48,072 nt of DNA. Source: an uncultured Clostridia bacterium (lineage in GTDB: Bacteria; Bacillota; Clostridia; TANB77; CAG-508). Shown one piece after another: positions 8,104-16,729 of the stretch. Made by a program: the position numbers and the translations under genes. The notes under the pieces were generated by a model, which saw only the letters and a program-made list of their open reading frames with translations, did no database searches and was not told the DNA's origin. Position 1 is the first letter of the stretch. Every line of letters begins with the position of its first letter. Where the stretch lies: NCBI GenBank assembly GCA_944393385.1, contig CALYAA010000013.1, positions 1-48,072 of the forward strand, given 5' to 3'.

Positions 8104-10008
8104 ATGGACAAATATTTAAATGAAGCAATTATAGGTAATGGAAAAGTACTTGCAACATTTTCTTATAAAGGAGAAATGTTAAGATTATCATATCCAAATT
8201 GTGATAATAGACAATATTTAAATTACTTTCATACAGGAGTTAAAGTAAATGATTCAAATATAATTTATTTACATGATGATATAAATAATACATATGTTCA
8301 ATATTATGATATAGATACAAATATTTTAAATACAGAAATAACAAATACATATTTTAATTTAAAAATCGTTCAAACTGATTTTGTATCTATAAAAGAAGAT
8401 ATATTAATAAAAAAATACTCATTTATAAATGAAAGTCATATAGATCAAGATATAAAATTTTTAATACATTCAGAATTATTAACTGATCAAAATAATTTTA
8501 TTAGTGGACTAGAAATTGATAATGGTATGATACAATTTGCACATGATTTTTCTTTTGCAACATTTGCCAAAGGAAATAATCCATTTAATTGCCAAATAAA
8601 TAATAGTAATAATAATATTCATACAGGAATAATTGGTGGAAAAGATTATATTGGAATGTCAAAAGATTCAAGTATTAGCTTTGATATAGGTTTAATTCAT
8701 CCTGGAGAAAGAAAAGATATAGACATATGTATTTACATTGATGAGTATAAAAAAACTATGAATAAATTCATAGATGAAATAGAAAGAATCAAAAAAATTG
8801 ATTTTTATAAAGAATATAATGATGTAAAAGCATATTGGAGAAAATATGTTAAAGAACATAATGGACTAAAATTAGGAGAACCACAAAATAGTTATGAAGA
8901 AAAAATGATACAAATATATAATAGAAGTATATTATTATTTCCATTATTAACAAATCAAGAAACAGGAGGAATTATTGCTGGGGCAGAAGTAGATGAAAAT
9001 TTAACTCAATGTGGTAGATATGGATACTGTTGGCCAAGAGATGCTGTTTTTATAACACAAGCATTAGATATACTAAACATGAACGATGTTGCAGAAAAAT
9101 TTTATAATAAATTTTGCAAAATGACACAAAGTAAAAATGGAATGTGGGAACAACGTTTTTACACAGATGGAAGATTAGCACCAAGCTGGGGATACCAAGT
9201 AGATGAAACAGCAAGTGTTGTATATGGAGTATATAACCATTATAAATATATAAAAAATGTAAATTTTCTAAAGGAAAATTTACATATGTGCGAAATGGCA
9301 GTGAATTTTTTGAAAAAATATATATATGATATTTTAGAAAAAACAGGGAAATTTCATATAAGTTATGATATTTGGGAAGAGATGGATAAGGGAATACATT
9401 TTTACTCTTTAACAAGTATAATAGCAGCATTTGAAAGTATGAAAAAAATATATGATGTTTTAGGAAAAAATGTATCAGATTTTGAAAATAATCGATTAAA
9501 AGAAGAAAAAGTAGCCAAAAACATAAATGAAATTACAAAATTACAAATAGAAATAAAAAAATTTATAGAAGAAAACTTATATGATGAAAACAGAAAATCT
9601 TATGTTAGAAACACAGAAGACAGAAGAATAGACATTAGCTTACTTGGAGCAGTTTATCCTTTCAACATATTTTTGCCAAAAGAAAAAAGAGTTTTAAACA
9701 CAATTGAAAATATTAATTTAACACTTAGAACTTATACAGGAGGATATCAAAGATATGAATATGACCATTACAGAAATGGTGCACCTTGGCCAATTTCTAA
9801 TTTATGGATGACACTATATTATTTAGAAGTTGGAGAGAAGAAAAAAGCAAAAGAAACTTTTGATTTTGTTTTAAAAACAATGGGAAGACATAGTTTCTTA
9901 GGAGAACAAATAGATAATTCAACATTAAAACCAAATTGGGTTATTGGTCTTGGATGGTCTCATGCAATGTTCATAATTGTATTAGAACAGCTTTCAAAAA
10001 ATAAGTAA
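8104..10008 (+). CDS. Glycoside hydrolase family 15, glucoamylase-like
   Basis: Likely removes glucose from the non-reducing ends of alpha-glucans or oligosaccharides. There is an N-terminal beta-sandwich of ~260 residues, then the (alpha/alpha)6 barrel. GRYGYCWPRDAVFI (from residue ~304) is the GH15 sugar-binding signature. ISYDIWEE (~419-426) carries the general-acid Glu. LGEQIDN (~600) carries the general-base Glu. SNLWMTLYYLEVG is another family block. There is no signal peptide, so the enzyme is probably cytoplasmic and may act on glycogen or imported oligosaccharides. 634 residues is normal. GAAAGGG (8087-8093) is the ribosome-binding site. Trehalase or isomaltose-specific activities also occur in this family, so the substrate is uncertain. 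Confidence 0.85.
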   Translation: MDKYLNEAIIGNGKVLATFSYKGEMLRLSYPNCDNRQYLNYFHTGVKVNDSNIIYLHDDINNTYVQYYDIDTNILNTEITNTYFNLKIVQTDFVSIKEDILIKKYSFINESHIDQDIKFLIHSELLTDQNNFISGLEIDNGMIQFAHDFSFATFAKGNNPFNCQINNSNNNIHTGIIGGKDYIGMSKDSSISFDIGLIHPGERKDIDICIYIDEYKKTMNKFIDEIERIKKIDFYKEYNDVKAYWRKYVKEHNGLKLGEPQNSYEEKMIQIYNRSILLFPLLTNQETGGIIAGAEVDENLTQCGRYGYCWPRDAVFITQALDILNMNDVAEKFYNKFCKMTQSKNGMWEQRFYTDGRLAPSWGYQVDETASVVYGVYNHYKYIKNVNFLKENLHMCEMAVNFLKKYIYDILEKTGKFHISYDIWEEMDKGIHFYSLTSIIAAFESMKKIYDVLGKNVSDFENNRLKEEKVAKNINEITKLQIEIKKFIEENLYDENRKSYVRNTEDRRIDISLLGAVYPFNIFLPKEKRVLNTIENINLTLRTYTGGYQRYEYDHYRNGAPWPISNLWMTLYYLEVGEKKKAKETFDFVLKTMGRHSFLGEQIDNSTLKPNWVIGLGWSHAMFIIVLEQLSKNK

Positions 10009-10030
10009 ATAAAAGAAAGGATATGAAACT

Positions 10031-10369
10031 ATGGAACAAAGCAAATGGATTATGGTTAGAAGAGAAACAACTTTTGAAAAATTTAAAAGAAAAATAAAAA
10101 ATTTTATTTTTAATTTTTTTGGAATTGAAGTTGTAAATGAAAAAAATCAGACACAAAAATATAATAAAAATAAAACAAAATCTCAAAATACAATAATAAA
10201 AAATAATATAGTATCAAAAGATAATATAATACAAAAAGAAAATAAAGTACCAAAAAATATTATAGTTCCAGTAAATATAAAAACTGAAAACAAATTGAAA
10301 TTAGAAAATGTTAATACAGAAAATAGTTTAGATAAAGAAATAGAAATTACAATAGAAATCATTTCATAA
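10031..10369 (+). CDS. Small basic hypothetical protein
   Basis: 112 residues, 22 bases after the GH15 gene and behind GAAAGGATATG-type spacing, so probably in the same operon. The first ~38 residues (FEKFKRKIKNFIFNFFGIE) could form an amphipathic helix that touches the membrane. The rest is low-complexity Lys/Asn/Ile-rich sequence with imperfect NNIV/NIIV repeats. I recognise no family. The low complexity of the second half means the protein could be poorly conserved or only partly structured. Confidence 0.5.
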   Translation: MEQSKWIMVRRETTFEKFKRKIKNFIFNFFGIEVVNEKNQTQKYNKNKTKSQNTIIKNNIVSKDNIIQKENKVPKNIIVPVNIKTENKLKLENVNTENSLDKEIEITIEIIS

Positions 10370-10375
10370 GTAACT

Positions 10376-10437
10376 ATAAATAATTATTTATAAAAATTGA
10401 AAAAAGACTTGAAAAAAACTTATTAAATTTATATAAT
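10376..10437 (+). promoter_or_regulatory. Promoter of the DUF975 gene, with upstream palindrome
   Basis: TTGAAA (10409-10414), exactly 17 bases, then TATAAT (10432-10437). A perfect 16-bp palindrome ATAAATAATTATTTAT lies at 10376-10391, upstream of the -35, and could be an operator, though AT-only palindromes arise easily in this base composition. Confidence 0.7.
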
Positions 10438-10491
10438 GAGGATGATAAAATATTTATCAAATAAATTTACAAAAGAGAGAGGAGTAAAAAA

Positions 10492-11214
10492 ATGATAGCA
10501 ACAGAAATAAGAAAAAACGCAAGAAAAGCACTTAAAGGAAAGTGGAATAAAGGAGCAATTATAGCCTTTATAGTAATTTTAATTTCAGTTGTAGTTAATT
10601 TAACTGCATGGAAATTACAAGATAATGTCATACTTGTAAATATAATATCTGCTTTATTTGTACTTATAGGAGTTCCACTAAGTATAGGAGTAACATATGC
10701 ATTTTTAGAATTAAAAAGAAAGAAAGATGCAAAAATTTTTGATTTTGTAAAATTAACATTTAAGCATTTTGGTAAATCTTGGTTAGTATCTTGGATGATT
10801 ATTATAAAAATGATACTACCAATAATATGTATTGCTGTAGCAATTATATTATATGTAACATTAATGTTTACATCAAATGAAATAAGTTTTGGATTTATGT
10901 TATTAGGAGTTGCTGTATTTATGGCTGCGATTGTATATGCAGTTATTATTGGACTATTATATGTACTTGCATATTATGTAGCATATGATCATCCAGAAAT
11001 GGGGGTAAAACAGGTAGTAAATGAAAGTGCTAGATTAATGAGTGGACATAGAGGAGACTATTTTGTTTTAATATTATCATTTTTAGGTTGGGCAATACTT
11101 TCTGTATTAACAGTTGGAGTAGGTTTTGTATGGCTAGCACCATATATGCAAACAGCAAATGTATGCTTCTATGAAGAAGTTATAAAATTAGACAAAGAAA
11201 AAGAAAAACAATAA
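10492..11214 (+). CDS. DUF975 family integral membrane protein
   Basis: 240 residues. The N-terminal motif EIRKNARKALKGKWNKGAI is the DUF975 signature. About five or six membrane segments follow: residues ~22-42, ~48-70, ~98-127, ~132-165 and ~190-220. A conserved-looking cytoplasmic stretch, YDHPEMGVKQVVNESARLMSGHRGDYF, lies between the last segments. Function of the family is not known. It has its own promoter, an AGAGAGGAG ribosome-binding site and a terminator, so it is a single-gene unit. Confidence 0.85.
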   Translation: MIATEIRKNARKALKGKWNKGAIIAFIVILISVVVNLTAWKLQDNVILVNIISALFVLIGVPLSIGVTYAFLELKRKKDAKIFDFVKLTFKHFGKSWLVSWMIIIKMILPIICIAVAIILYVTLMFTSNEISFGFMLLGVAVFMAAIVYAVIIGLLYVLAYYVAYDHPEMGVKQVVNESARLMSGHRGDYFVLILSFLGWAILSVLTVGVGFVWLAPYMQTANVCFYEEVIKLDKEKEKQ

Positions 11215-11228
11215 AAAACAATAAAAAA

Positions 11229-11309
11229 AGAGCCAGTCCATTTGGAACAATTGGTGCCGGTTCTCTTTTGGTCTTTTTGATTGGACCATTTAGTGCCGGT
11301 TCTTTTTTG
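11229..11309 (+). terminator. Terminator built of two 29-nt repeats
   Basis: AGAGCC (11229-11234) pairs, with one G-U, with GGTTCT (11259-11264), and T-rich runs follow. A 29-base segment is repeated: 11242-11270 and 11281-11309 match at 25 of 29 positions, sharing the core GTGCCGGTTCT. The two copies give two successive T-rich ends (CTTTT and TTTTTT). Confidence 0.6.
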
Positions 11310-11343
11310 TGCCTTTTTTTGTGTTAATATGTTAAATTTTCTA

Positions 11344-11371
11344 TTGACACCAAAATTCATTATGATATAAT
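11344..11371 (+). promoter_or_regulatory. Promoter of the surface-protein leader
   Basis: TTGACA (11344-11349), 16 bases, TATAAT (11366-11371). The expected start near 11378 leaves a leader of about 325 bases before the surface-protein ATG. The stretch 11378-11704 holds an 18-codon ORF and a long terminator hairpin, annotated separately. Confidence 0.8.
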
Positions 11372-11467
11372 GTATTTGAATAAACTAAAAAGTATAGAAA
11401 GATAATAATTTTGTATTTTAATAATATTACTTATTTTTATAAAAACCAAAGAAAGAAGGAAGTAAAA

Positions 11468-11524
11468 ATGCAAAAGCTTGAAACCTTTGGGGCTGTACAC
11501 ACACAGGGTATATTACAAAAATAA
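11468..11524 (+). CDS. 18-residue leader peptide or small protein
   Basis: ATG at 11468 with a good ribosome-binding site, AGAAGGA at 11454-11460, seven bases away, encodes MQKLETFGAVHTQGILQK and stops at TAA 11522-11524. The promoter lies ~90 bases upstream and the terminator hairpin starts 28 bases after the stop. The arrangement resembles a leader peptide in an attenuator. It could equally be an independent short peptide on a short transcript. The peptide matches nothing I know. Confidence 0.5.
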   Translation: MQKLETFGAVHTQGILQK

Positions 11525-11552
11525 ATAGATTAGAACAAAAGAAAAACATATG

Positions 11553-11626
11553 GCTATTTAGCAATGTGTTATTTTTACATACGCAAAAAGTATGTGGAAA
11601 ATAATGTATTGTTAAGTAGCTTTTTT
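11553..11626 (+). terminator. Very long terminator hairpin / probable attenuator
   Basis: The arms run 11553-11582 and 11590-11620 with the loop GCAAAAA. Paired blocks, from the base up: GCTATTTA with TAAGTAGC (one mismatch), GCAAT with ATTGT, TTATTTT with AAAATAA, ACATAC with GTATGT. TTTTTT follows directly at 11621-11626. It lies between the leader promoter and the surface-protein gene, and no second promoter is obvious downstream, so transcription of that gene should require read-through. Confidence 0.75.
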
Positions 11627-11704
11627 GTGTGCAAGAAAAAACTGAACTTAAAGAACGCTTATTAAAGTGCAAAGAAAAACTATAGAAACGAAAGGATGAT
11701 AAAA

Positions 11705-14356
11705 ATGAACAGTAGAAAAAACGAAAAGAAACACAAATTAATAAAAAAAGGAAAAGAGTCAACAGTAATAGAATTTAACTTAAGTAAAGCAGTAATATTA
11801 TTAATAATAATTGGAGTTATTATAGCAGGGATAATAACAAAAGAAATAGTAACAACAATAATAGAAGCAAACCAGACAGAATTATTAGCAAATGATGAAA
11901 CAGATTTACAATCAACAAGAAGCATAAATGGAGACTTAGGCTACATAAATTCAGTAGATTTAAAAGAAGTAAAAACAGGAACAGGACCATTTGATGAAAA
12001 TGATGAACCAGGAAATGATTCATCAGAAGACAATGATATAGTACGTTCATTTGACCAAATAACCTGGACATATCAACTAAACTTTGCATTAAAAAATCCA
12101 GAAGAAGAAGCAAGTTTAACAGGAGGAGTAATAAAAATAACAGCAGATTTACCAGAAGAATTGGCTGAAATAGTAGAATGGGATATAGAGTCAATGAAAT
12201 GGCTAAGTAATTCAACAATAAGTGAAAACGGAATACAATTAACAGGCGAATACAGTATGAATGAAGAACAAATAACAATCCCAGGAAACCAAGATGTAAT
12301 ATTTGTGTTAAAAGTAAAAAATGCGGTAAATGGAACAAAAATAAAGCCAACATTCACATTTATATTAGAAGGAAATGAAGAAAGTGAGAAAAAAGAAGTA
12401 GAGGCAGAAAAAGAAATAACAGTAAGTGCAACAGGAAGATATAATATACAATTACATAGAAATACTTTTTTAGCAGATAAGACAACAGTAGACTATGGAG
12501 AAGGTGAAGTAACAGGGAGAATGTATGGATATGGATTTGCAGTACAATTATATAATAATACATATAGTGAAGAAGAAAATCCATATGCAAAAGGAATAAA
12601 GGGCATAGAATACCCTCAAGGAGAAATAAGTTTTGATATAGATTTAAAACTTGAAAGAACAAAAATAAACTCAGAAATAATAGAAGATGTAACAAACGAG
12701 ATAACTCCAATTATATGGAATTATAGAGCCAATAATAGTACTACAACTGATTTATCTGGAAATATAGAAGAAAGAGATATGTACTATAAAGATAACAATA
12801 GAACAATATGTGATGGTGATTTACCTAAAGGAATAGATACTGGAGACAGAAGCATGTCAGTGTATAATTCAGGAGATATAAAAATAGAACAAGAAGGTGC
12901 AACATTACATGTAACAATAAATAATTATGAATTTGATGAAACATATCCGCAATATATTGTTTCATATGAAGATAATCCTAATAGAGGAAAAATATATCAA
13001 GATAATGTAGGAACATTTAGTATAGGATTTATACAAATATTTGTACCAGAGCCAGTAGAAACAATTCAAGATGTAAATAGTTATTATTTATCGTTAGAAA
13101 TAAATAATTTTAAAGCAAATTCAAGTAAAGAAGAAATTACAAAACAAGAAGTAACTACAGATGATTCTAGTAGAGTGCAATATATTATTTCTCAATCAGG
13201 TAATAAAGATGCTTTTATAGATATGGGTGCCTTTTCAAATAGAGGAAGAGATGGAGATGTAGCAGTTTTTAGAAGTCAAGTAATTGATGTAAGTTTAACA
13301 ACTTCGCGACGAGAACTATAATAACATAATTGACAATAACGAAGCTTTGGGAGACTTAAACAGAGAAGAAAGCTGGATAAGTGTGTACAAAGAAAACCAA
13401 GAAGGAAACTTAGAAGAAATAACAAATGTAGATGGACAAGTAGTAGAAGCAATTAATCCAAATGAAGATGGATATTATGAATTTTCACATTTACCAGCAG
13501 AAAACTATGTAGTAAAAATAGAATATAACGGAGAAGAATATAAACTAGTAGAAAAAGAAGTAGGCTCAAATGTAGAAATAAATAGTAAATTTGAAATAGA
13601 AACAAATACTAGTACAGAAGGAAATGAAGGAGAGGCAGACTCAAATTCAAACACAGAAATAGGAAAAACAGAACTAATCACAAAATTAAATGACAACTCA
13701 AACTTTATGATAATAGAAGAAAACGTAAATGCAGGTCTATTGAAAAAAATCAATTTAGAATTCACAAAAGTAGCAGAAGAAAATCATGAAAACACAATAG
13801 GAGGAACAGAATTCAAATTATATAAATTAGTATGCACAGAACATGATGAAGGATATCATGATAATGAACAAATAGACACATCAAATGAAAATAGCTGTTG
13901 GGAATTAGTAGACACACAAACAGTACAGGAGGAATATTAAATAATGAAGAATCAGGAAAAGTAAAATTCAAAGACTTGCAAGTAAATGAAGAATATAGAC
14001 TAGTAGAAACAAAAGCATCATTAAACAGAATAAAACCAGATGGACAATGGAAAATAGAATTCACAAAATTAGAAAACGAAAATACAGATAACAGTGATAT
14101 AATAATAAATGGAAATATAAAAGTACAAATAACAGCAATAGGAAATCCACCAGGATTTATTCAAAACCAAGAAAATGGAGAAGTACTATTACCCAATAGA
14201 GCATATTTCGAATTCCCAACAAGTGGAAGTATAGGAAGTAAAACAATATATCAAATAGGAATAACAATATTTACATTAGGAATAATAATATTAATAAGTA
14301 GAAAATATACTGTTGTAAAAAACAAGAGAACAAATAAATACAAAAAAAGAAAATGA
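11705..14356 (+). pseudogene. Sortase-type surface protein (SpaA/Cna-B-like), interrupted by two frameshifts
   Basis: Three overlapping frames make one protein. The first runs 11705-13321, the second from ~13299 to 13940, the third to 14356. ATG 11705 is preferred over ATG 11696, which abuts the AAAGGA site (11691-11696). The N-terminus has a basic stretch and one membrane helix (residues ~22-50). The middle has beta-rich adhesin-like sequence. The second frame contains YYEFSHLPAENYVVKIEY and GGTEFKLYKL, and the third contains FKDLQVNEEYRLVETKAS, both typical of SpaA/Cna-B folds stabilised by isopeptide bonds. The C-terminus FPTSG, a hydrophobic helix and a Lys/Arg tail form a sortase signal variant. 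The first shift equals one extra base near 13304; the second equals one lost base near 13921. They cancel. Sequencing error or real decay are both possible. Confidence 0.75.
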
Positions 14357-14376
14357 TAGTTTTAATTATATTAAAA

Positions 14377-14406
14377 AAAGACATGAAAAAATTTTTTCAT
14401 GTCTTT
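14377..14406. terminator. Bidirectional terminator-like hairpin
   Basis: AAAGACATGAAAAA (14377-14390) and TTTTTCATGTCTTT (14393-14406) are perfect 14-bp complements with a 2-base gap. A- and T-rich ends make it plausible on either strand. It follows the broken surface-protein gene. The remaining spacer, 14407-14670, holds only an unassigned extended -10 (TGCTATAAT at 14558-14566). Confidence 0.6.
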
Positions 14407-14672
14407 CTCCATTAATTAGAAAGTAGTAATAGCAAAATTTTCCCACTTTGCAACAATTTAGCAAAAACAAAATTTTTACATATTTGAAAGAAAAATTGTA
14501 AAAAAATAATACAACTGAATCTTTTTTTGATATTTTAATGAAAAATTATCTAATAAATGCTATAATGTATGTTAGAAATTGCAAATAAAAGGTAATAGTT
14601 ATTAAGGTACCAAAATTATTGTAAGATAGAAAAAATATAAAACTTTTTTGTTTAATAGGAAAAAAATATTGA

Positions 14673-14737
14673 TTTTCACCAAAAAATATTATAAAAAGAT
14701 AAAAAGTGGTGAAAAATTAATAGATTTATGATACAAT
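14673..14737 (+). promoter_or_regulatory. ruvB promoter with a 9-bp inverted repeat over the -35
   Basis: The extended -10 TGATACAAT (14729-14737) lies 17 bases after GTGAAA (14709-14714). TTTTCACCA (14673-14681) and TGGTGAAAA (14707-14715) are perfect complements 25 bases apart, and the right arm covers the -35. That is an operator-like layout. It does not match the Gram-positive LexA box GAAC-N4-GTTC. Confidence 0.5.
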
Positions 14738-14761
14738 AACCAAAAAAGAAAGAGAGACAAT

Positions 14762-15766
14762 ATGGAAGAGGAATTTAATATAAGACCAGAAATTGAAAGT
14801 CCAATAGAAGAAAAACTTGAAAAGTCATTAAGACCACATTATCTAGATGAATATATTGGACAAACCAAAGTAAAAGAAAATATGAAAATATATATAGAAG
14901 CAGCAAAAAAGAGAGGTGAGCCATTAGACCATTGCTTATTTTATGGACCACCGGGATTAGGAAAAACAACTATTGCAAATATTATAGCAAATGAAATGAA
15001 ATCTAACATAAAAATTACCTCAGGACCAGCTATAGAAAAGCCAGGAGATTTAGCTGCAATTTTAACTAATTTATCAGAAAATGATGTATTATTTATTGAT
15101 GAAATACATAGATTAACCAAAAATGTAGAAGAAATATTATACCCAGCATTAGAAGATTTTACATTAGATATAGTAATAGGAAAAGGACCTAGTGCAAAAT
15201 CAATTAGAATAGATTTACCCAAATTCACATTAATAGGAGCAACAACAAGAGCTGGTCTACTTACAACACCATTAAGAGATAGATTTGGAATAATACATAA
15301 ATTAGAATTATATTCACCAGAAGATTTAAAAACAATTGTAATAAGGTCATCTAAAATACTAAATATAAAAATTGACGAAAATGCAGCATATGAAATAGCA
15401 AGAAGGTCTAGAGGTACACCAAGAATTGCAAATAGACTACTTAAAAGAGTAAGAGATTATGCTATTGTATTAGGTGATGGAGATATTACGTTAAAAATTG
15501 CAAAACATGCTTTAAACCAATTAGAAATTGATGAATTAGGATTAGATGAAACAGATAGAAAAATTTTAGAGCTGATGATAACACAATACAATGGACGTCC
15601 TGTAGGTTCAGAAACAATTGCAACATCTTTAGGAGAAGAAGTAGACACAATAGAGGATGTTTATGAACCATATTTAGTACAAATTGGATTTATATCAAGA
15701 ACCCCGAGGGGGAGACTTGTAATGCCAACTGCATATGAACATTTAGGATATCATTATGATAAATGA
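14762..15766 (+). CDS. ruvB: Holliday junction branch migration helicase RuvB
   Basis: The hexameric AAA+ motor that, with RuvA and RuvC or an analogue, drives branch migration of recombination intermediates. Walker [10 protein letters not shown] starts at residue 62, Walker B is LFIDEIHR near residue 112, and the sensor I region is [22 protein letters not shown]. The C-terminal winged helix contains [17 protein letters not shown]. The length of 334 residues is normal. ruvA is not adjacent, unlike in many bacteria. The gene has its own promoter. The start is ATG at 14762 ([25 protein letters not shown]), and the family motif [13 protein letters not shown] follows within the first 40 residues. 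Confidence 0.97.
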   Translation: MEEEFNIRPEIESPIEEKLEKSLRPHYLDEYIGQTKVKENMKIYIEAAKKRGEPLDHCLFYGPPGLGKTTIANIIANEMKSNIKITSGPAIEKPGDLAAILTNLSENDVLFIDEIHRLTKNVEEILYPALEDFTLDIVIGKGPSAKSIRIDLPKFTLIGATTRAGLLTTPLRDRFGIIHKLELYSPEDLKTIVIRSSKILNIKIDENAAYEIARRSRGTPRIANRLLKRVRDYAIVLGDGDITLKIAKHALNQLEIDELGLDETDRKILELMITQYNGRPVGSETIATSLGEEVDTIEDVYEPYLVQIGFISRTPRGRLVMPTAYEHLGYHYDK

Positions 15767-15767
15767 T

Positions 15768-15889
15768 AAATTTACAATTAAATTATATTTTTTAAAAATC
15801 ATAAAGTAAGTATATATTAAGACAATTGATACTTTAATAAATATATTATCAATTTCTTAATATATACTTAAATATGAAATTTACAATTA
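15768..15889. repeat. Long AT hairpin flanked by a 13-bp direct repeat
   Basis: AAATTTACAATTA occurs at 15768-15780 and 15877-15889. Between them is a 23-bp stem: AAGTATATATTAAGA (15808-15822) pairs perfectly with TCTTAATATATACTT (15855-15869), and after one bulged C, AATTGATA pairs with TATCAATT. It starts two bases past the ruvB stop. It could be a terminator, but lacks a clean T-run. The direct repeats recall a target-site duplication around a small element. Confidence 0.55.
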
Positions 15890-15983
15890 TCTATTAACAT
15901 AAAATATAATAAAAAACAAATTACAAAAATAAAATACAGTTATAAAATTTATTTAAAAAAATAAAAAAAATTTAAAAAAACTA

Positions 15984-16012
15984 TTGACAAACTTTTAACA
16001 TAGTACTATAAT
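15984..16012 (+). promoter_or_regulatory. Promoter of tRNA-Gly
   Basis: TTGACA (15984-15989), exactly 17 bases, TATAAT (16007-16012): full consensus, as expected for a stable RNA. The tRNA begins 28 bases after the -10. Confidence 0.9.
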
Positions 16013-16040
16013 AATAAATGTCTTAGGGAGAGGAAAACAT

Positions 16041-16114
<74 letters not shown>

Positions 16115-16121
16115 ATAAAAT

Positions 16122-16158
16122 GAAACAAACGATAATCTCGTTTGTTTCTATTTTATAT
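16122..16158 (+). terminator. Terminator of tRNA-Gly
   Basis: GAAACAAACGA (16122-16132) pairs perfectly with TCGTTTGTTTC (16138-16148) around TAATC, followed by TATTTTAT. Confidence 0.85.
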
Positions 16159-16270
16159 TATAGAGAAAATTAATTAAAAAATTTATTATGATAAATTAGA
16201 TATTTATAAAATAAATTCTTTAATTTAATAGTTAAAATTTCTCTATATTAAGTGAGAAATCACTAACCTT

Positions 16271-16290
16271 ACTCATTTATAAAAATGGGT
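16271..16290 (+). promoter_or_regulatory. Hairpin in the rpsF leader
   Basis: ACTCATT (16271-16277) pairs with AATGGGT (16284-16290), 11 bases before the AGGAGGTG site. rpsF operons in many bacteria carry a leader bound by the S6:S18 complex. This hairpin could be part of one, but I cannot confirm the known motif. Confidence 0.4.
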
Positions 16291-16316
16291 TATCTATCCA
16301 AAAGGAGGTGAAAATA

Positions 16317-16601
16317 ATGAATAATTACGAAAGTGTTATCATTATTAATCCAAATGTTGATGAAGCAGGTTTAAAAGCTTTAGAAGACAAATTTACAGGA
16401 TTAATTAATGGAAATGGTAAAGTAAGTGAAGTTGTAAATATGGGTAAAAAGAAATTAGCTTATGATATCCAAAAAAATAAAGAAGCATATTACATGGTAT
16501 TTAAATTTGAAGCTAACCCAACACTTATTTCAGAATTAGAGAGAGTATATAGAATCACAGACGGAATACTTAAATTTATAACAACAAAAAATATTGATTA
16601 A
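16317..16601 (+). CDS. rpsF: 30S ribosomal protein S6
   Basis: Binds the central domain of 16S rRNA as a dimer with S18. 94 residues, starting MNNYESVIIINPNVDE, typical of S6. The AAAGGAGGTG at 16301-16310 is the ribosome-binding site, and an in-frame GTG (16308) inside it is rejected as start in favour of ATG 16317. The MGKKKLAYDIQKNKEAYYMVFKFE block is the S6 core. First gene of the classical rpsF-ssb-rpsR operon. Confidence 0.96.
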   Translation: MNNYESVIIINPNVDEAGLKALEDKFTGLINGNGKVSEVVNMGKKKLAYDIQKNKEAYYMVFKFEANPTLISELERVYRITDGILKFITTKNID

Positions 16602-16729
16602 TTTAAATTTATTAACTCAAATAATGTAGATTTTTGTTAATGAAATAAATTAAAATTAAATTTAGAAAAATATTTAAATAATCAATTATAAAGGGGCCGA
16701 ATTAAAGTAGAAAGGTAAAGGGATAAAAT

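Noticed and set aside
11378..11560. Possible cyclic-di-GMP riboswitch before the surface gene
   Set aside because: Such switches are common before adhesin genes, but the conserved core bases are not here; CACAGGG alone is not enough.
11820..12353. Minus-strand ORF of 177 codons rich in Leu
   Set aside because: It lies wholly inside the + strand surface-protein gene, has no motif, and Leu-rich composition is what Glu/Lys-rich coding gives on the other strand.
13296..13330. Programmed ribosomal frameshift in the surface gene
   Set aside because: No slippery heptamer or following pseudoknot was seen at either site.
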